A stretch of 64,000 bases of DNA from Actinomadura litoris (GTDB lineage: Bacteria; Actinomycetota; Actinomycetes; Streptosporangiales; Streptosporangiaceae): NCBI RefSeq assembly GCF_009733595.1, contig NZ_WOFH01000001.1:951625-1015624 (forward strand), in the 5' to 3' direction. Positions within the stretch are counted from its first letter, which is position 1. Every line of letters starts with the position of its first letter. Shown here in pieces: positions 53,942 to 61,759 of this stretch. The notes under the pieces are model-generated. The model saw only the letters and a program-made list of their open reading frames with translations. It made no database searches and had not been told where the DNA came from. Position numbers and translations under genes: made by a program.

Positions 53942-54894
53942 GGCGCCTCCGTTCGGCGGTGGCCGGTCAGAGCCAGGTACACCTGGTCGAGCCCCGGTTC
54001 GGCCAGGGTGAGGCGGGTGGGTTCGATCGCCGCCGCGTCCAGGGCGCGGACGACGGCGGTCAGGTCGCGGTCGCGGTTCAGCGTGACGGTCAGCGCGCGG
54101 CGGGGGTGGTCGCACTCGGGGTGCAGTCCCGCGCCGGCCAGGGCGTGGTCGGCGGTGAGCGTGTCGGCCGCCGTGGCCAGGTGGACGGTCGCGCTGCGGC
54201 GGCCGATGCGGCGCTTGAGCTCCTCGGGCGATCCGGTGGCGACCACCCGGCCGTCGGCGAGGACGGTGACCGCGTCCGCGAGTCGGTCCGCCTCCTCCAG
54301 GTGCTGGGTGGTCAGCACGACCGTGGTGCCGGTGGCGGTGAGCCGCCGCACCATGTCCCAGGTGGCGAGGCGGCTGGCCGGGTCCAGGCCGGTGCCGGGC
54401 TCGTCCAGGAAGACGACCTCGCTGCGCCGGACGAGGGTCATGGCGAGGTCGAGGCGCCGCCGCATCCCGCCGGAGTAGGCGCGGGCGGGACGGTCGGCGG
54501 CGGCGGTCAGCTCGAACGCCTCCAGCAGCCGGCCGGTCCGGGCGCGGGCGGCGCGGCGCCCGGCGCCCAGCAGCCGCGCGGTCATGTACAGGTTGTCGCG
54601 GCCCGACATCGTGAGGTCCAGCGTCGTCTGCTGGCCGGTGACGGCGATGCGGCGGCGGACCTGGGCGGGACGTTCGAGCACGTCGAGGCCCGCGACGCGG
54701 ACGCTGCCCCCGGTGGGGCGCAGCAGCGTCGCCAGGATGCCGACCAGGGTGCTCTTCCCCGCGCCGTTGTGGCCCAGCAGGCCATGGACGGCCCCCTTGG
54801 GAACGGTGAGGTCGACGTCGTCCAGCGCGGTCACGCGACCGAAGCGCTTGGTCACCCCGCGGACCTCGATCGACGGCGCGGCCGGGGCGGTCAC
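53938..54894 (-). CDS. ABC transporter ATPase (DrrA type) of lasso cluster
   Basis: A 318-residue ATP-binding subunit. Walker A GHNGAGKST, Q-loop VTGQQTTLD, signature YSGGMRRRLDLA, Walker B VVFLDEPGTGLDP and H-loop TTQHLEEAD are intact; the C-terminal 80 residues are the DrrA-type extension. GTG 54894 overlaps the MauE-like gene by four bases and the permease by four. It drives export of the lasso peptide with the next gene. Confidence 0.92.
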   Translation of the reverse strand: MTAPAAPSIEVRGVTKRFGRVTALDDVDLTVPKGAVHGLLGHNGAGKSTLVGILATLLRPTGGSVRVAGLDVLERPAQVRRRIAVTGQQTTLDLTMSGRDNLYMTARLLGAGRRAARARTGRLLEAFELTAAADRPARAYSGGMRRRLDLAMTLVRRSEVVFLDEPGTGLDPASRLATWDMVRRLTATGTTVVLTTQHLEEADRLADAVTVLADGRVVATGSPEELKRRIGRRSATVHLATAADTLTADHALAGAGLHPECDHPRRALTVTLNRDRDLTAVVRALDAAAIEPTRLTLAEPGLDQVYLALTGHRRTEAP

Positions 54895-55442
54895 GTCCGG
54901 GTCCTGGCGTGGACCCGTCCGAGGACGAGGGTGACGGCGCGGTCGAAGGAGCGCAGCAGCGCCGACGCGGCGGCCAGGCCGATCGCGAGCGCGAGGCCGC
55001 GGAGGGCGGGCCCCTCCCAGGCGGCACGGTCCCCGCTCGCGGCCAGACCCGCCAGCGCGAGCGTCAGGAGCAGGGCGTTGCGCCCCAGCAGGGGGTAGCT
55101 CATGACCGCGCTGCCGCCGAAGCACCCGCACTCGGCGAACACCCCGCCCCGGACGGCCCGGAAGACCACCCCGATGAACAGCGTGAGGAGCGCCGCCGCC
55201 GTCCACAGGCCCGCGGGGGCGGTGGCGGGCACGGCGATCAGCACGGCGGTCAGGGCCTCCACGGCCGCGAACGCCCCGGCGACCGCGGCGGTCTCCGGGC
55301 CCGAGCGCATCGTCAGCTTGCGGACGGTGGTGGCGAACCGGCCGAACTCCTCCCGGCCCCGCAGCTTGCTGAACGCGGCGAGCGCGAAGACCCCGGCCAT
55401 CAGGCTCTGGGCCGCCAGCGAGAACACCTCGCGCATCGTCAC
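54891..55442 (-). CDS. MauE/DoxX-family membrane protein in lasso operon
   Basis: A 183-residue membrane protein with four to five helices. It matches the MauE/DoxX type: FSKLRGREEF near the N-terminus and the redox-like motif ECGCFGG at about 104-110. MauE is required for disulfide formation in methylamine dehydrogenase, and relatives are linked to thiol oxidation. Here it sits inside a lasso peptide operon whose product has two cysteines, so a role in forming that disulfide is a reasonable hypothesis. GTG 55442 overlaps the B2 stop and its own stop overlaps the ATPase start. Confidence 0.8.
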   Translation of the reverse strand: MTMREVFSLAAQSLMAGVFALAAFSKLRGREEFGRFATTVRKLTMRSGPETAAVAGAFAAVEALTAVLIAVPATAPAGLWTAAALLTLFIGVVFRAVRGGVFAECGCFGGSAVMSYPLLGRNALLLTLALAGLAASGDRAAWEGPALRGLALAIGLAAASALLRSFDRAVTLVLGRVHARTRT

Positions 55443-55867
55443 CGCCCGCCCCGGCGCCGGGCGGGCACCGACATCGTCTTGTGGTAGAGGTGCATGTCGT
55501 CCAGCTCCCCGATCGCGGCGCCGTTCGCCTCGACCCACGCGTGCGCGCGGAAGGGCTCGACGCGGACGCCGGTGCACCAGTCCGGCCAGGCCCCGCCCAT
55601 CCGGCACAGCAGGGCGACGGCGACCGACCGCCGCAGGCAGCCCTGCCCGGCGCACCGGATGCTGACCGCCACGACCGCCTCGCGCGCGGCCAGCGCCTGC
55701 GCGGCGGTGGCCGGACCGGCGCCCCGGCGCGCCGCTTCGAGGACGCGCCGCAGCCGCCGCGGCGGCAGCCGCTCCAGCAGCGTCGCGGCGGAGACGGCCG
55801 CGAGGGCGGCGGCCCGGCGCCGGCGGGAGACCCGCGGACGCGGTTCGAGGGCCACGGGCATCGTCAT
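55439..55867 (-). CDS. Lasso peptide leader protease (B2, transglutaminase-like)
   Basis: Removes the leader from the precursor. The 142-residue protein has the cysteine-protease triad of B2 proteins: Cys77 in GQGCLRRSVAVALLC, His109 in FRAHAWVE and Asp in GELDDM. It lacks the RRE domain, which is encoded by the separate B1 gene, the usual actinobacterial split. ATG 55867 overlaps the B1 stop by ATGA, and its stop overlaps the MauE-like GTG. Confidence 0.92.
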   Translation of the reverse strand: MTMPVALEPRPRVSRRRRAAALAAVSAATLLERLPPRRLRRVLEAARRGAGPATAAQALAAREAVVAVSIRCAGQGCLRRSVAVALLCRMGGAWPDWCTGVRVEPFRAHAWVEANGAAIGELDDMHLYHKTMSVPARRRGGR

Positions 55868-56115
55868 GGGAGCAGCACCTTCTCCTCCAGGAGCGATTCG
55901 ATGAGGGCCTCCACGTCCGAGGCGACCCGGTCGGCGAAGTCGGGGTGCTGGAGCGTCAGGCTCTCCACCGCCTCTTCGGGCGTGGACCCGTCCGCGAGCA
56001 TGAGCAGCACGGCGCGGGCCGTCCCGTTGAGCGACCAGTAGCGTCCGGTCCGCTCGTTGAGCAGCACCAGGCCGGCGCCGGTGTCGGTGACGGTCACCTC
56101 GCCGGACAGCCTCAT
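55864..56115 (-). CDS. Lasso peptide RRE protein (B1, PqqD-like)
   Basis: An 83-residue RiPP recognition element that binds the precursor's leader and presents it to B2 and C. The PqqD-like core reads LVLLNERTGRYWSLNGTAR followed by helices (EEAVESLTLQHPDFADRV). ATG 56115 overlaps the cyclase stop and its stop overlaps B2, both by ATGA. Confidence 0.9.
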   Translation of the reverse strand: MRLSGEVTVTDTGAGLVLLNERTGRYWSLNGTARAVLLMLADGSTPEEAVESLTLQHPDFADRVASDVEALIESLLEEKVLLP

Positions 56116-57950
56116 CGGCCCGCCTCCGACGCGGCGCGCGAGCGCGGCCGGCTCGTGCCGACCGAGCGCAGCCACACCTCGCACGCGAAGGTGTTCAGCA
56201 GCGGCAGCAGTTCCAGCGAGATCGGCGGCGGGCTCAGCACGACGGCGCGCAGCGCGGCGGCGTCGACCAGGCCGAGCGAGGCCAGCCGCATCCCGTCGCA
56301 CAGCTCCAGCAGTTCACGGCGGTTCGCGCGCAGGCCCGCGTAGATGTCGGCGCTGAACTCCGCCTTGGAGCGCCGCCCGAGGCTGCGGCGCGGGACGACG
56401 CCGCGCATCGCCTCGACCAGCGCGGGCTTGTACCGGTCGGCCCGCAGGCAGTCGGCGTAGTCCAGGGCCAGCGCCGCCTCGACCACCTGGTCGTCCAGGA
56501 AGGGCGCCTCGATCGTGACGCCGTGGCGGGCCGACAGCCGGTCGATCCGGCGCACCAGTTCGCCGCCCTGGCGGATCTGGTGCACGGTCAGGTGCCGCCC
56601 GCGCAGCGGCGAGAGCGGCGCCGGGCGTGCCCGCGCGACCTGCCGCAGCGTATGGCGGACCGAGTGCACCGCCTCCGAGGTGGCCCAGGCGGGCATCCGG
56701 TAGGCGGGCCCCCACCCCGACAGCGGGGCGGCGTTGACCCCCCGGATCGGGTTCCGCAGGTTCCAGCCGACCTCGTGCCCCAGCCAGTCGGCATAGGAGG
56801 TGCGGTCCAGCAGCGCGGCGACGGTGGGACCGGTCCTCCAGCGGTGCACCGCCCGCCCGGCGCGCACCTGCCCGAGCGCCCGCAGCGGCCGGCGGCGCAG
56901 CAGGTCGTGCAGGTAGGCGGGGGTGGGGAGGAACAGCTCGTCGCCGCCGTGGCCGGTCAGATGGCGGGTCGAGCCGGCCGCCGCCATCCGGCGCGCCTGG
57001 TCCAGCACCATCGCCCGCGTGTGGACGGACGGGAGCGGCGCCTCCAGATCGGGATCGGTGTCCAGCAGCCCGGTGAAGTAGCGCGGGCAGTCCTCCGCCC
57101 GGTAGGACGTGTGCTCGGCGCCGGGCAGGGACGTCGCGGCCAGGGCGGCCCAGCGGCCGTCGTCGCCGGCCGGATCGCCGGACTCGCAGACGACCGTCAG
57201 CAGCCGGTCGACCCGGCCGGCCGCCAGGAAGCACACGCTGGTCGAGTCCATCCCGCCAGACAGGTCGGCGCTCAGCGTCTTCTGGCCGTGCGTCCGGACC
57301 CGCACCGCCCCGGTCAGCGCCTCTCGCACCCGGGGGGCGCCCTCGGCGAGCGGGACCTCGGGCGCCGGCAGGGGTCGGCCGCAGGCCACGTGGCCGCGGC
57401 CGTCGGGCCCGATCCGCAGGTGGCCGCCGGGGGGAAGCGCCTGGATCCCCTCCCACAGGCAGTCCTCGCTCAGCGGCCACGGCACGGCGGGCGCCAGCAG
57501 CCTGACGGCCAGCGCCTCCTCGGCGATCCCCGCGTCCGTCAGCTCGGCGAGCCCGTCGGGGCGGTCGGCCGCGACCGTCACCCCCAGCGCCCGGCCGTGG
57601 AAGACCTCCCGCACCGTCGAGAGGTCCCCCTGGACGAACACGACCCGGTCCATCACGGCGGCCGTGTGGTAGCTGCCCGGCAGCTCGCGGCGCAGGTCCG
57701 CCAGGGCTCCGAGGTCGCGCTGCCCGGCGATGTACTCGGTCAGCCATGGCGCGCTCGCCTGGACCCGCCCCAGCAGCGCGATCCGCCGGGCGCCCGCCGC
57801 GGCCCAGCGGACCTCCTCGTCCTGCCACCGGCCCACGACCCACGGACGTCCCGAGTCGTGCGGCAGCACCCGCAGGTCGGGCCACCGGGTGTGCAGGGAC
57901 GCCGCGAGCAGGGCACCCTCGGAATTGTCGGGAACCACGAAGAACCGCAT
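56112..57950 (-). CDS. Lasso peptide macrolactam synthetase (C, asparagine synthetase-like)
   Basis: Adenylates the acidic side chain at core position 8 and closes the ring on the N-terminal amine. The 612-residue protein resembles asparagine synthetase B: the N-terminal half is a degenerate glutaminase domain that begins MRFFVV and lacks the catalytic Cys2, and the C-terminal half has the ATP pyrophosphatase loop SGGMDSTS (231-238) and GHGGDELF. ATG 57950 begins 172 nt after the precursor, beyond a strong hairpin. Length is normal for lasso C proteins. Confidence 0.93.
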   Translation of the reverse strand: MRFFVVPDNSEGALLAASLHTRWPDLRVLPHDSGRPWVVGRWQDEEVRWAAAGARRIALLGRVQASAPWLTEYIAGQRDLGALADLRRELPGSYHTAAVMDRVVFVQGDLSTVREVFHGRALGVTVAADRPDGLAELTDAGIAEEALAVRLLAPAVPWPLSEDCLWEGIQALPPGGHLRIGPDGRGHVACGRPLPAPEVPLAEGAPRVREALTGAVRVRTHGQKTLSADLSGGMDSTSVCFLAAGRVDRLLTVVCESGDPAGDDGRWAALAATSLPGAEHTSYRAEDCPRYFTGLLDTDPDLEAPLPSVHTRAMVLDQARRMAAAGSTRHLTGHGGDELFLPTPAYLHDLLRRRPLRALGQVRAGRAVHRWRTGPTVAALLDRTSYADWLGHEVGWNLRNPIRGVNAAPLSGWGPAYRMPAWATSEAVHSVRHTLRQVARARPAPLSPLRGRHLTVHQIRQGGELVRRIDRLSARHGVTIEAPFLDDQVVEAALALDYADCLRADRYKPALVEAMRGVVPRRSLGRRSKAEFSADIYAGLRANRRELLELCDGMRLASLGLVDAAALRAVVLSPPPISLELLPLLNTFACEVWLRSVGTSRPRSRAASEAGR

Positions 57951-58049
57951 GCCTTCTCCCAGCGAGCGGGACGGCTCACCGTGAACGCGTCCCGCGCGAA
58001 AGCCGGGCCCGGCGGTGTTCGATGCCGGGCATTTCGAAAGGTGGGCGCC

Positions 58050-58081
58050 GGCCGTGCCGGTCTTTGACGACCGGCACGGCC
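58050..58081 (-). terminator. Hairpin between lasso precursor and cyclase genes
   Basis: GGCCGTGCCGGTC (58050-58062) pairs perfectly with 58069-58081 around a 6-nt loop. Position between A and C suggests partial termination or 3'-end protection, so that precursor mRNA is made in excess of processing-enzyme mRNA. Confidence 0.75.
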
Positions 58082-58122
58082 CTTCCCCAGGCGCGGGTGC
58101 CGGCCGGGGAATCGCGAGCGGG

Positions 58123-58248
58123 CTACTGCACGCAGTTGTAGAAGGCGCACTGGTTGATGCGGTCGAATCCCCAGGTTTTATCTCCGAGGGTGACCTCGCG
58201 CAGGTCGCCGATCACCACGAAGGCGGGCGGCTCGTAAGCCATGCTCAT
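58123..58248 (-). CDS. Lasso peptide precursor (A), LP2006-like class IV candidate
   Basis: A 41-residue precursor. The leader (residues 1-21) contains the YEPPAF motif for RRE binding and ends EVTL with Thr at -2, the recognised cleavage signature. The predicted core (22-41) is GDKTWGFDRINQCAFYNCVQ. Gly1 and Asp8 would form an 8-residue ring, and Cys13 and Cys18 both lie in the tail. LP2006 of Nocardiopsis has the same GxxxWGF-acid-x4-C layout with a tail disulfide (recalled). Start ATG 58248 has AGGAGG ten bases upstream at 58259-58264; ATG 58242 is second choice. Hand-summed monoisotopic mass of cyclised, oxidised core is about 2344.0 Da. Confidence 0.9.
   Translation of the reverse strand: MSMAYEPPAFVVIGDLREVTLGDKTWGFDRINQCAFYNCVQ
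58126..58185 (-). other. Predicted lasso core peptide coding segment
   Basis: Sixty bases coding for the 20-residue core, from Gly22 of the precursor to the C-terminal Gln. Ring residues 1-8 map to 58162-58185 and tail residues to 58126-58161. Confidence 0.8.
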
Positions 58249-58500
58249 GTCGGGTTCACCTCCTCTCCTGAAGTGGGCGGTCAGCGGTGAGCAACATAGA
58301 ACCCGACGATCGCTCAGGGTGTATATATCGCTACGGACAGTAGTGAATAGGAGTTCGGGTAGGGAGACCTCGCCACCGCCCCGCAAGCCCTTGCAGGTCA
58401 GCCGCTGCGCGCGTCACAGGATGTGGCCGGGAATGGCCGGGGTGTGGCGGCACCGCCAGCGCCACCCCACCGGCGGCAGGAGTACCGCCCTGCTCGGGGG

Positions 58501-59541
58501 TCAGTCGAGGAAGCGCGCCAGGAGTTCTTCGCGGGTGGAGACACCGGTTTTGCGGTAGATGGATTTCAGATGGTCATTGACCGTGTGCGGCGAGAGGCGC
58601 AAATGGCGGGCGATTTGTTTGCTCGATAGCCCTTTGAGCATGTGGTCGACGACCATGTGCTCTCTCGGGGTGAGGCCCCGCCAGAAGGCCACCGCCGGGA
58701 GCAGTTCCTTACCGGCGGCCGCCTGGATCGTCACGGCGACCGCGCCCGTGGGCATCGGTTGGGCCTGGATGGCGACCCAGCCGCGTCGCGTCGGCACGCG
58801 CGTCAGCGTGGCCCGCCCCGAGCCGTCGGAGCGGGCCGCCTGGGTGAGGTGCCAGATGGTGCTCTCCAACGGCAGGTCCGGCGCGGCCAGCGCGGCGGGA
58901 GGAAGCGTCTCCAGTTCGCGGATCCAGGCGCGCGCCGACGGGGTGGCGGCCGTGACCGTCTCGTCCGGGTCGATGACCAGCACTCCCGGTGGCGCGTCGA
59001 GCCTGTTCGGTTCCGGAGGCGCGCCCGTCGCGTAGCGCCGCAGCGCGGCGACGATGTCGCGGGCCAGACGCTGGGCGCGGGACGCCTCGTCCGGCGAGAA
59101 GGGGCGGGCGCCCCGGGGCCGGAGCAGCACCAGGCCGCCCCAGGTCGTCCCGCCGTCTACCAGCGCCAGGCGCAGCTCGCTGCCCACGCCGAGGTCGGTC
59201 ATCACCGCGCGCATCGCGGCGTTGCGGCGGCGTCCCGGGGCGTCGGTGTTGAGCACGCCCACGTGGCACGGGCCCTCCACCAGGCGCTCGAAGGGGAACG
59301 GGTGGTCGCGTTCCCGGCGGTCGCCCAGGGTCAGCCGCCGCGCGGCCGCCGGCGAGTAGCCGTGCTCGCGCGCCAGGAAGCACCCCGCGCCGGTGACGGG
59401 GTCGACCGCGGCGAGCATGTAGCCCTCATGCGGCACCGCGCGTCCGACCCACCGGGAGACCACCGCCCCCAGCTCGGCGGCCGAGCCGATCTCCGTCGCC
59501 GCGCCGGCCAGGGCGGCGGGTGCGCTCCGTCCAGCGCTCAC
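58501..59541 (-). CDS. LuxR-type regulator upstream of lasso cluster
   Basis: A 346-residue regulator of the same architecture as the one at 3611-4660: sensory N-terminal half, short proline-containing linker (GAPPEPNRLDAPPGV), PAS-like part and C-terminal LuxR helix (LTPREHMVVDHMLKGLSSKQIARHL, given in parts: LTPREHMVVDHM, SSKQIARHLRLSPHTVNDHL). GTG 59541 is preceded seven bases upstream by a GATACT -10 box, suggesting a leaderless mRNA. It lies 252 bp before the lasso precursor on the same strand and may regulate it. Confidence 0.82.
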   Translation of the reverse strand: MSAGRSAPAALAGAATEIGSAAELGAVVSRWVGRAVPHEGYMLAAVDPVTGAGCFLAREHGYSPAAARRLTLGDRRERDHPFPFERLVEGPCHVGVLNTDAPGRRRNAAMRAVMTDLGVGSELRLALVDGGTTWGGLVLLRPRGARPFSPDEASRAQRLARDIVAALRRYATGAPPEPNRLDAPPGVLVIDPDETVTAATPSARAWIRELETLPPAALAAPDLPLESTIWHLTQAARSDGSGRATLTRVPTRRGWVAIQAQPMPTGAVAVTIQAAAGKELLPAVAFWRGLTPREHMVVDHMLKGLSSKQIARHLRLSPHTVNDHLKSIYRKTGVSTREELLARFLD

Positions 59542-59548
59542 GCGGCCC

Positions 59549-59554
59549 AGTATC
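59549..59554 (-). promoter_or_regulatory. -10 box of leaderless LuxR regulator
   Basis: GATACT on the minus strand lies seven bases before the GTG at 59541 and no ribosome site is visible, indicating leaderless translation. Confidence 0.4.
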
Positions 59555-59692
59555 GGCCACGCATTGAAAGCGAACAAGTACGCGTTGCATATCCCAGGAT
59601 CTGGGGATGGCCGCCCGACCGGCGGCGGCGCGACCGTTGGGGCGGCGGGGAACGCCGGTCGGGCGGGCCCCACGGTCGAAACGGAGAGCACG

Positions 59693-60199
59693 ATGCGCGG
59701 ATCCTCGATGTTCGCCCTGCTGCCGGTCGTCGTCATGGCCGGCGGGCTGTGGGCCGGCTCGTCGGCCTCGGCGGCGCCCTCACCCCGTCCGGAGACCCGG
59801 CGGGACCTCGCCGGCGTCCTGATCAAGCCTGTGGCGGCCCAGGACCTGTGCCTTGAGGTCGCGGACGACAACTCCGGCAACGGCGCCCTGGTCACCCTCT
59901 ACACCTGCACCGGCCGCGACAACCAGCGGTGGACGCTCGACGGCGGCATGATCAGGACCGGCCTCCCCGGCCACCGGTGCCTGGACGTCCGGACCGGGAA
60001 CGGGCGCAACGGGGCCGCCACCAACATCTACGACTGCAACAACACGCGGGGCCAGCAGTGGCACTTCGTCGGCGACAAGCTGGCGAGCGGGATCAACGGC
60101 ACCTGCCTCACCGTCGTCGCCGGCAACTTCGCCTCTGGGGGCGGGGTCCTGAACTGGGAGTGCGTCGTCAGCCAGGACCAGGCGTGGGAGGTGTCCTGA
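59693..60199 (+). CDS. Secreted ricin B-type lectin
   Basis: A 168-residue exported beta-trefoil lectin. Signal peptide (SMFALLPVVVMAGGLWAG), then three ricin-B repeats marked by the QxW-like motifs DNQRWTL, GQQWHF and DQAWEV, each with a preceding C-L-E/D-V segment. There is no attached catalytic domain, so it is a free carbohydrate-binding protein. ATG 59693 has GGAGAG upstream; an in-frame upstream start would only add low-complexity residues. Confidence 0.85.
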   Translation: MRGSSMFALLPVVVMAGGLWAGSSASAAPSPRPETRRDLAGVLIKPVAAQDLCLEVADDNSGNGALVTLYTCTGRDNQRWTLDGGMIRTGLPGHRCLDVRTGNGRNGAATNIYDCNNTRGQQWHFVGDKLASGINGTCLTVVAGNFASGGGVLNWECVVSQDQAWEVS

Positions 60200-60209
60200 C
60201 CGCCACAGG

Positions 60210-60680
60210 TCACTTCTTGGCGGAGACGAACCACTGGCCCCGCGAGCCGGACGGCTTGGGGGGCCACTTCCTGCCGTAGATCATCACCTCCAGGGCGCCG
60301 CCGTTCGTGGCGACGACCTGGAGGGGGGTCTGCTCGTACTTGCGGGTGTCACCGGTGGACAGCAGGGCCTGGGTGAGGATCTCGCCCGTGGTGGCGACGC
60401 GGACGACGACGTTGGTCGCCGGGCCGGTCACCCGGATGACCAGGGGAAGCGCGCCCGACGCCGAGGAGGACGGGCTGCGGCTCGGGGCGGACCTGTTCTG
60501 GCCCCCGCCGTCCCCGGGGGACGGGGAGACGGTCGCGGGATCGTGGTTGTCGGAGTCGCCCGAGACCGCGTTCACCAGGGAGAGGCCGCCGGCCACGAGG
60601 AGACCCAAAGCGGCGACCACGGCTACTACCGCGATCAGTATGCGCGCGAGACCACGAGGGTCCGACCGATGACGTCCCAC
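60210..60680 (-). CDS. Membrane-anchored DUF4115-like (RodZ C-terminal type) protein
   Basis: A 156-residue protein with a cytoplasmic basic start, one transmembrane helix (ILIAVVAVVAALGLLVAGGL), a Ser/Pro-rich linker and a C-terminal beta domain resembling DUF4115 (VVVRVATTGEILTQALLSTGD, TPLQVVATNGGALEVMIYG in parts). The helix-turn-helix of RodZ is absent. The role in cell envelope is only inferred. It is 9 nt upstream of DedA's end on the same strand. Confidence 0.65.
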   Translation of the reverse strand: MGRHRSDPRGLARILIAVVAVVAALGLLVAGGLSLVNAVSGDSDNHDPATVSPSPGDGGGQNRSAPSRSPSSSASGALPLVIRVTGPATNVVVRVATTGEILTQALLSTGDTRKYEQTPLQVVATNGGALEVMIYGRKWPPKPSGSRGQWFVSAKK

Positions 60681-60689
60681 ATGGGGAGG

Positions 60690-61433
60690 TTAGCGATAAC
60701 TGTCACCGCTGAGCGACGGACGAGACTCTTCGGGGCCATTATTCTTCGGACGCGAGTGCTTGCCGCCCCCGCGTGAGGCCCGCCGCCCCTTCATGACCTC
60801 GCGGATGATCGGGATGACCGACAGCACGAGGATCACGGCGACGCCCGGCAGGATGTAGCGCTCGACGTCGGGCACCTCGGAGCCGAGGAAGTGCCCCAGC
60901 AGGAACAACGTGTCGGTCCAGATGACGCCGCCGACGACGTTCCAGATGAGGAACTTGCGGCTGTCCATGCCGAGCATCCCGGCGAGCGGGTTCAGGAACG
61001 TCCGGACGATGGGGATGAACCGGGCCAGCACGACCGCCTTCGCGGGGCCGAACCGGTTGAAGTAGTACTCGGCCTTCTCCACCCACTCCTGCCGGAAGAT
61101 CTTGGAGTCGGGCCGTTCGAAGAGCTTGCGGCCGTAGCGGGCGCCGAGCCAGTGCCCGAGCTGGGCCCCGGCGATCGCCGCCAGCGGGCCGCCGATCAGC
61201 AGCCAGGGCAGCGACAGCGACTGGAACTCCTGGCCGTTGACGGTGGAGACCGCCGTGAGGATCCCGGCCGTGAACAGCAGCGAGTCGCCCGGCAGGATGC
61301 AGCCGATCAGCAGCCCTGTCTCCGCGAAGATGATGGCGAGGACGCCGATCGTCGCAAACGTGCCGAAGAGCTGCAACCAGGCGGTCGGATGCAGGTACTC
61401 GGTGATGTCCAGGGGAAGGGTCGTGAGATCCAC
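60690..61433 (-). CDS. DedA-family membrane protein
   Basis: A 247-residue polytopic protein of the DedA/SNARE-associated family; members flip undecaprenyl phosphate or maintain membrane potential. Diagnostic motifs are GCILPGDSLLFTAG near residue 45, GHWLGARYGRKLFERP and the conserved ARFIPIVRTFLNPLAGM. The C-terminus is a basic tail. GTG 61433 is the start. Confidence 0.9.
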   Translation of the reverse strand: MDLTTLPLDITEYLHPTAWLQLFGTFATIGVLAIIFAETGLLIGCILPGDSLLFTAGILTAVSTVNGQEFQSLSLPWLLIGGPLAAIAGAQLGHWLGARYGRKLFERPDSKIFRQEWVEKAEYYFNRFGPAKAVVLARFIPIVRTFLNPLAGMLGMDSRKFLIWNVVGGVIWTDTLFLLGHFLGSEVPDVERYILPGVAVILVLSVIPIIREVMKGRRASRGGGKHSRPKNNGPEESRPSLSGDSYR

Positions 61434-61759
61434 ATTGCGAGCGTACCCGTCCCGGCGCTCTTAGTACGCGCGAAACCGGCCTGTTCCGGGGGCATGGAGC
61501 CTCATCGGCGCCGGAGCGCCGGAGCGCCGGGCCGGACGCACCGCCCCAAAGCCCTCGACCGGACGCCGGAATCCGGGATACTTGTGCCACCTCGCGGGGC
61601 CCCTCTGGAGTGGGCGAGCGCCCCGACGAGATACTGACCGTGGACGGAACGCGCTGCCCGGAACCGCGTGACCAGGCGAATCGGCTGGGTAGGCGGGGGA
61701 CGGGAGCTACCGCCCGGCCGGATGCCCGGCGGCACCCTGCGTAAGAAAGGACGCTGACA
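61434..61759. other. Divergent intergenic region, 326 nt
   Basis: Holds the promoters of the DedA and aldolase genes and three tandem copies of an 8-bp GCGCCGG unit (61508-61531). I see no gene. GAAAGGA before 61760 is the aldolase ribosome site. Confidence 0.5.

Noticed and set aside
53959..55098. Plus-strand frame opposite the exporter genes
   Set aside because: Antisense shadow of the ABC ATPase with no start signals.
58123..58200. Alternative lasso core beginning at Trp26 or Gly27 of the precursor, with Thr25 as the -2 or nearby leader residue
   Set aside because: The acidic residue would then be at core position 3 or 4; lasso rings need it at 7-9. Cleavage after EVTL gives Gly1, Asp8 and Thr at -2.
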